A DNA stretch of 64,000 bases from Bradyrhizobium erythrophlei. GTDB lineage: Bacteria; Pseudomonadota; Alphaproteobacteria; Rhizobiales; Xanthobacteraceae. A model generated the notes under the pieces. The model was not told the DNA's origin and ran no database searches. It was given only the letters and a program-made list of their open reading frames with translations. Below, in pieces: positions 62,105 through 64,000 of the stretch. Both the position numbers and the translations under genes were made by a program. The stretch is taken from assembly GCF_900142985.1 (NCBI RefSeq), contig NZ_LT670849.1, forward strand, positions 744,001 to 808,000. The letters are read 5' to 3'. Within the stretch, counting starts at the first letter, position 1. Each line of letters opens with the position of its first letter.

Positions 62105-63652
62105 ATGAAACTTCTCTTTTTGTGCGGCAGCTTCATGCTGGCGACACTGGCGGCGCCGATTGCTGCGCGCGCGCAGAGCACGTCGCCGGTCGACGCCGTC
62201 AACCAGGCGGTGGGCGCCATTGGTGGCGCCGATGCGCTGCGTGCCATGAAAAGCTTGACGTTCAAGGCTGACGCGCAATTCTGGGAGCCTCAGCAAAGCT
62301 ACGTCGCCGATGGCGAACCCCGGCTCATCGGCAACTCCAAAATCACTTTCACCTGGAAAAATGACAACGACACATCGCGGACGGATTGGGAGCGCAAATT
62401 CGAGTATCCGTTCGTCGAGGAGAAGAAATATAGCGAAATCGTCACGTCGAAATACGGCGCTGTATCCGCAGGAAGCAGCGAGGTTCCGATGTCGAATATC
62501 AGGTTCGCTTCCTATCGGCGCGAGCTTGAACGGGCCCTTCCTAACCTCCTGCTGAAAGCGCTCGATGCGCCGGCGACGGTTTCTTCGTTGTCCAACCAAA
62601 CCCTCGACGGCAAGTCGCTGCCGTCCGTCGCCTTCTCCGACGGCAACTTCAAGTTCGCCATCTTGTTCGATCCCTCGACCAAGCTGCCGGCCGCAGTCCG
62701 CTCTTTTGACGACGACTGGGTCTACGGGGACATGATCTACGACCTCGTATTCGCCGATTGGCGGTCGGTTGATGGGATCAAGTTTGCATACTCGCAGACG
62801 TACAAAGTCAACGATATCAAGGTCGGTCACCTGGACGTCAAGGACTTCAAGGTGAATCCGACAATCCCGGCTGATACGTTCGCGATTCGCGACGAAAACC
62901 AAAGAGAAGCGAAAATGCCGGCGTCGGTGCCCTACCAATGGGTGATACGGCGTCTTTTCCTCGGACGCTTTCTCGACAGCGATGCGGTCAATTTTCCAGC
63001 GTCGGCAGCGGGCCTGAAGCTGATCGAGCTCTCGCCCAACGTGCAATTTGCGACCGGGGGCAGCCACAACAGCCTTATTATTTTGCGAAAAGATCATCTC
63101 GTTATCATCGATGCTCCGATCAACGAATGGCAATCGCGCTGGACCATTGATGCGGCGAAAGCGAAGTATCCGGGCAAGCCGGTCAAGTATCTGGTGCTCA
63201 CGCATCACCACAACGACCACACGGGCGGCGCGCGGACCTACGTGGCCGAGGGAGCGTCCATCGTCGTCGCCGCACCAAACAAGAAGCACTTCGAAACCGT
63301 GTTTCAGCTCCAGCATAAGCTCGTGCCCGACGAGCTTCAGAAGAGCAGAAAGCCGGCCAATATTATTGAATTTTCCGACCACATGACGCTAAAGGATGAA
63401 TCTGGCGACATCGAACTTTACAAAATTGCAAATCCGCACGCCGACGGCATGCTAATGGCACACCTTGTCAGCGATAATATTGTTTGGGTGACCGACTTGT
63501 ACTCGCCGGTCCGCGACAAGGACCGCACGGAAATGTTTGTCTCCTTCTACGAGGCGCTCAAGCAACGCCACATCGCGCCGGCCCGTATCGCGGGCGGGCA
63601 CGGTGGCGTCGTACCAATCTCAGAGATGGAAGCGGTGATGGCAGCACAATAG
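62105..63652 (+). CDS. Exported metallo-beta-lactamase-fold hydrolase with N-terminal lipoprotein-like domain
   Basis: A 515-residue protein. A signal peptide (MKLLFLCGSFMLATLAAPIAARA) leads to an about 270-residue N-terminal domain of mostly beta structure. The MBL-fold domain begins near 315 (GGSHNSLIILRKDHLVIIDAP), with the metal motif THHHNDHTGG near 366, a later NPHADGMLMAH, VTDLYSPV and a final GGHGG. The motif HxHxDH is intact. GAGGAAAC lies 4 nt before the ATG at 62105; upstream in-frame codons are rejected. A periplasmic hydrolase of unknown substrate. Confidence 0.9.
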   Translation: MKLLFLCGSFMLATLAAPIAARAQSTSPVDAVNQAVGAIGGADALRAMKSLTFKADAQFWEPQQSYVADGEPRLIGNSKITFTWKNDNDTSRTDWERKFEYPFVEEKKYSEIVTSKYGAVSAGSSEVPMSNIRFASYRRELERALPNLLLKALDAPATVSSLSNQTLDGKSLPSVAFSDGNFKFAILFDPSTKLPAAVRSFDDDWVYGDMIYDLVFADWRSVDGIKFAYSQTYKVNDIKVGHLDVKDFKVNPTIPADTFAIRDENQREAKMPASVPYQWVIRRLFLGRFLDSDAVNFPASAAGLKLIELSPNVQFATGGSHNSLIILRKDHLVIIDAPINEWQSRWTIDAAKAKYPGKPVKYLVLTHHHNDHTGGARTYVAEGASIVVAAPNKKHFETVFQLQHKLVPDELQKSRKPANIIEFSDHMTLKDESGDIELYKIANPHADGMLMAHLVSDNIVWVTDLYSPVRDKDRTEMFVSFYEALKQRHIAPARIAGGHGGVVPISEMEAVMAAQ

Positions 63653-64000
63653 CTCCTCCCCACGAGAACAAGCGATGCCTGACCGAAACATGGCGCCTGG
63701 GCCGTTTGTTTTCCTTTGGTCATCGCTCCGAGCCCGGGCTGTTTTCTCTCGATCACCTCGTTAGCTCTGTGGCTCCTGATACACGGCGCAGCGGTCGCTT
63801 TAACGTGATCGGCAGATGCGCAAATTCTGCGACGGCTCCGTAACAAGCGAATTGGAATCGCGAATTTAATGGGACGTAGTGCGCTTTGACCAAGGCCGGT
63901 GCGCTTCTTTGGCGCTCCGGAGTGATGGTCAGATCCAAAATCTGCAAACTGGTTCGATTTCCACTGCGACATTTGTTTTGTCGAAGCGAACCTTAACCTT
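63653..64000. other. Gene-free end of the window
   Basis: Short open frames on both strands lack family resemblance and credible starts. No terminator with a clear U-tract was found after the metallo-hydrolase gene. A gene may start just beyond the window. Confidence 0.4.

Noticed and set aside
63753..63947. Short minus-strand frame near the end of the window
   Set aside because: No recognisable family or start signal, and it overlaps another unsupported frame.

Overview
The window looks like a chromosomal segment of a high-GC alphaproteobacterium of the Bradyrhizobium type. This rests on three things: the dense set of ABC importers and aromatic or acyl-CoA catabolic genes, Tat-exported branched-chain-type binding proteins, and an intergenic structured repeat at about 6110-6560 that I recognise from Bradyrhizobium genomes (from memory, not searched). 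There are no rRNA or tRNA genes and no CRISPR array.

Layout. 1-2192: end of an EmrA-type adaptor gene and its EmrB-type exporter. 2448-4523: an alpha/beta-hydrolase/adenylyl-cyclase fusion and two small hypotheticals. 4650-6082: a complete IS110-family (IS1111-group) insertion sequence whose 3' non-coding tail has hairpins and a 10-nt complement to its own right flank, as expected for a guide (seek/bridge) RNA. 6110-6560: structured repeat. 6657-16761: an uptake and catabolic locus with an MFS symporter, a beta-hydroxyacid dehydrogenase, a carboxymuconolactone-decarboxylase-like enzyme, a Liv-type ABC importer with a fused LivM-LivG protein, two tandem binding proteins and a GntR regulator. 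The same 15-bp motif lies before the dehydrogenase and before the importer. 16788-23891 (minus strand): hyuA-hyuB-tetR followed by an SsuABC-type importer, with a TetR-like palindrome just before hyuA. 24045-32840 (minus strand): a tight eleven-gene operon (ABC ATPase and permease, GntR, two cupins, Ldh-type reductase, RidA, SDR, FAD monooxygenase, ACMSD-like amidohydrolase, FAH-fold hydrolase). Its binding protein is encoded divergently and a perfect palindrome sits between them. 35257-40663: a polysaccharide flippase and two overlapping TPR/glycosyltransferase-like paralogues.

40822-48478 is mixed: NTF2-like protein and aldehyde dehydrogenase with a divergent AraC regulator, an orphan TAXI protein, a tandem DUF1330 protein preceded by a candidate small RNA with an anti-Shine-Dalgarno loop, an extra short adenylate kinase, and a GNAT enzyme. 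48526-55838 looks like a storage-lipid locus: MFS transporter, acyl-CoA ligase, phasin, lipase-like hydrolase, wax ester synthase/DGAT and a divergent Crp/Fnr regulator. Two near-identical palindromes lie before the hydrolase and before the regulator, and a remnant of a second hydrolase copy lies between them. 55882-59334: epoxide-hydrolase-like enzyme, 3-hydroxyacyl-CoA dehydrogenase and a dihydroxyacetophenone-dioxygenase-like cupin, with a divergent AraC regulator. 59500-60990: a truncated EAL gene abutting a truncated IS110-family element. 61275-63652: an exported GlcG/HbpS-like protein and an exported metallo-beta-lactamase-fold hydrolase.

The common theme is modular import and degradation of organic acids or aromatics, each module with its own local regulator and, in four cases, a visible candidate operator. 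No single locus is clearly a new defence or conflict system. The strongest leads for new biology are the guide-RNA signal in the insertion sequence, the anti-SD small RNA candidate, and the operator/regulator pairs.
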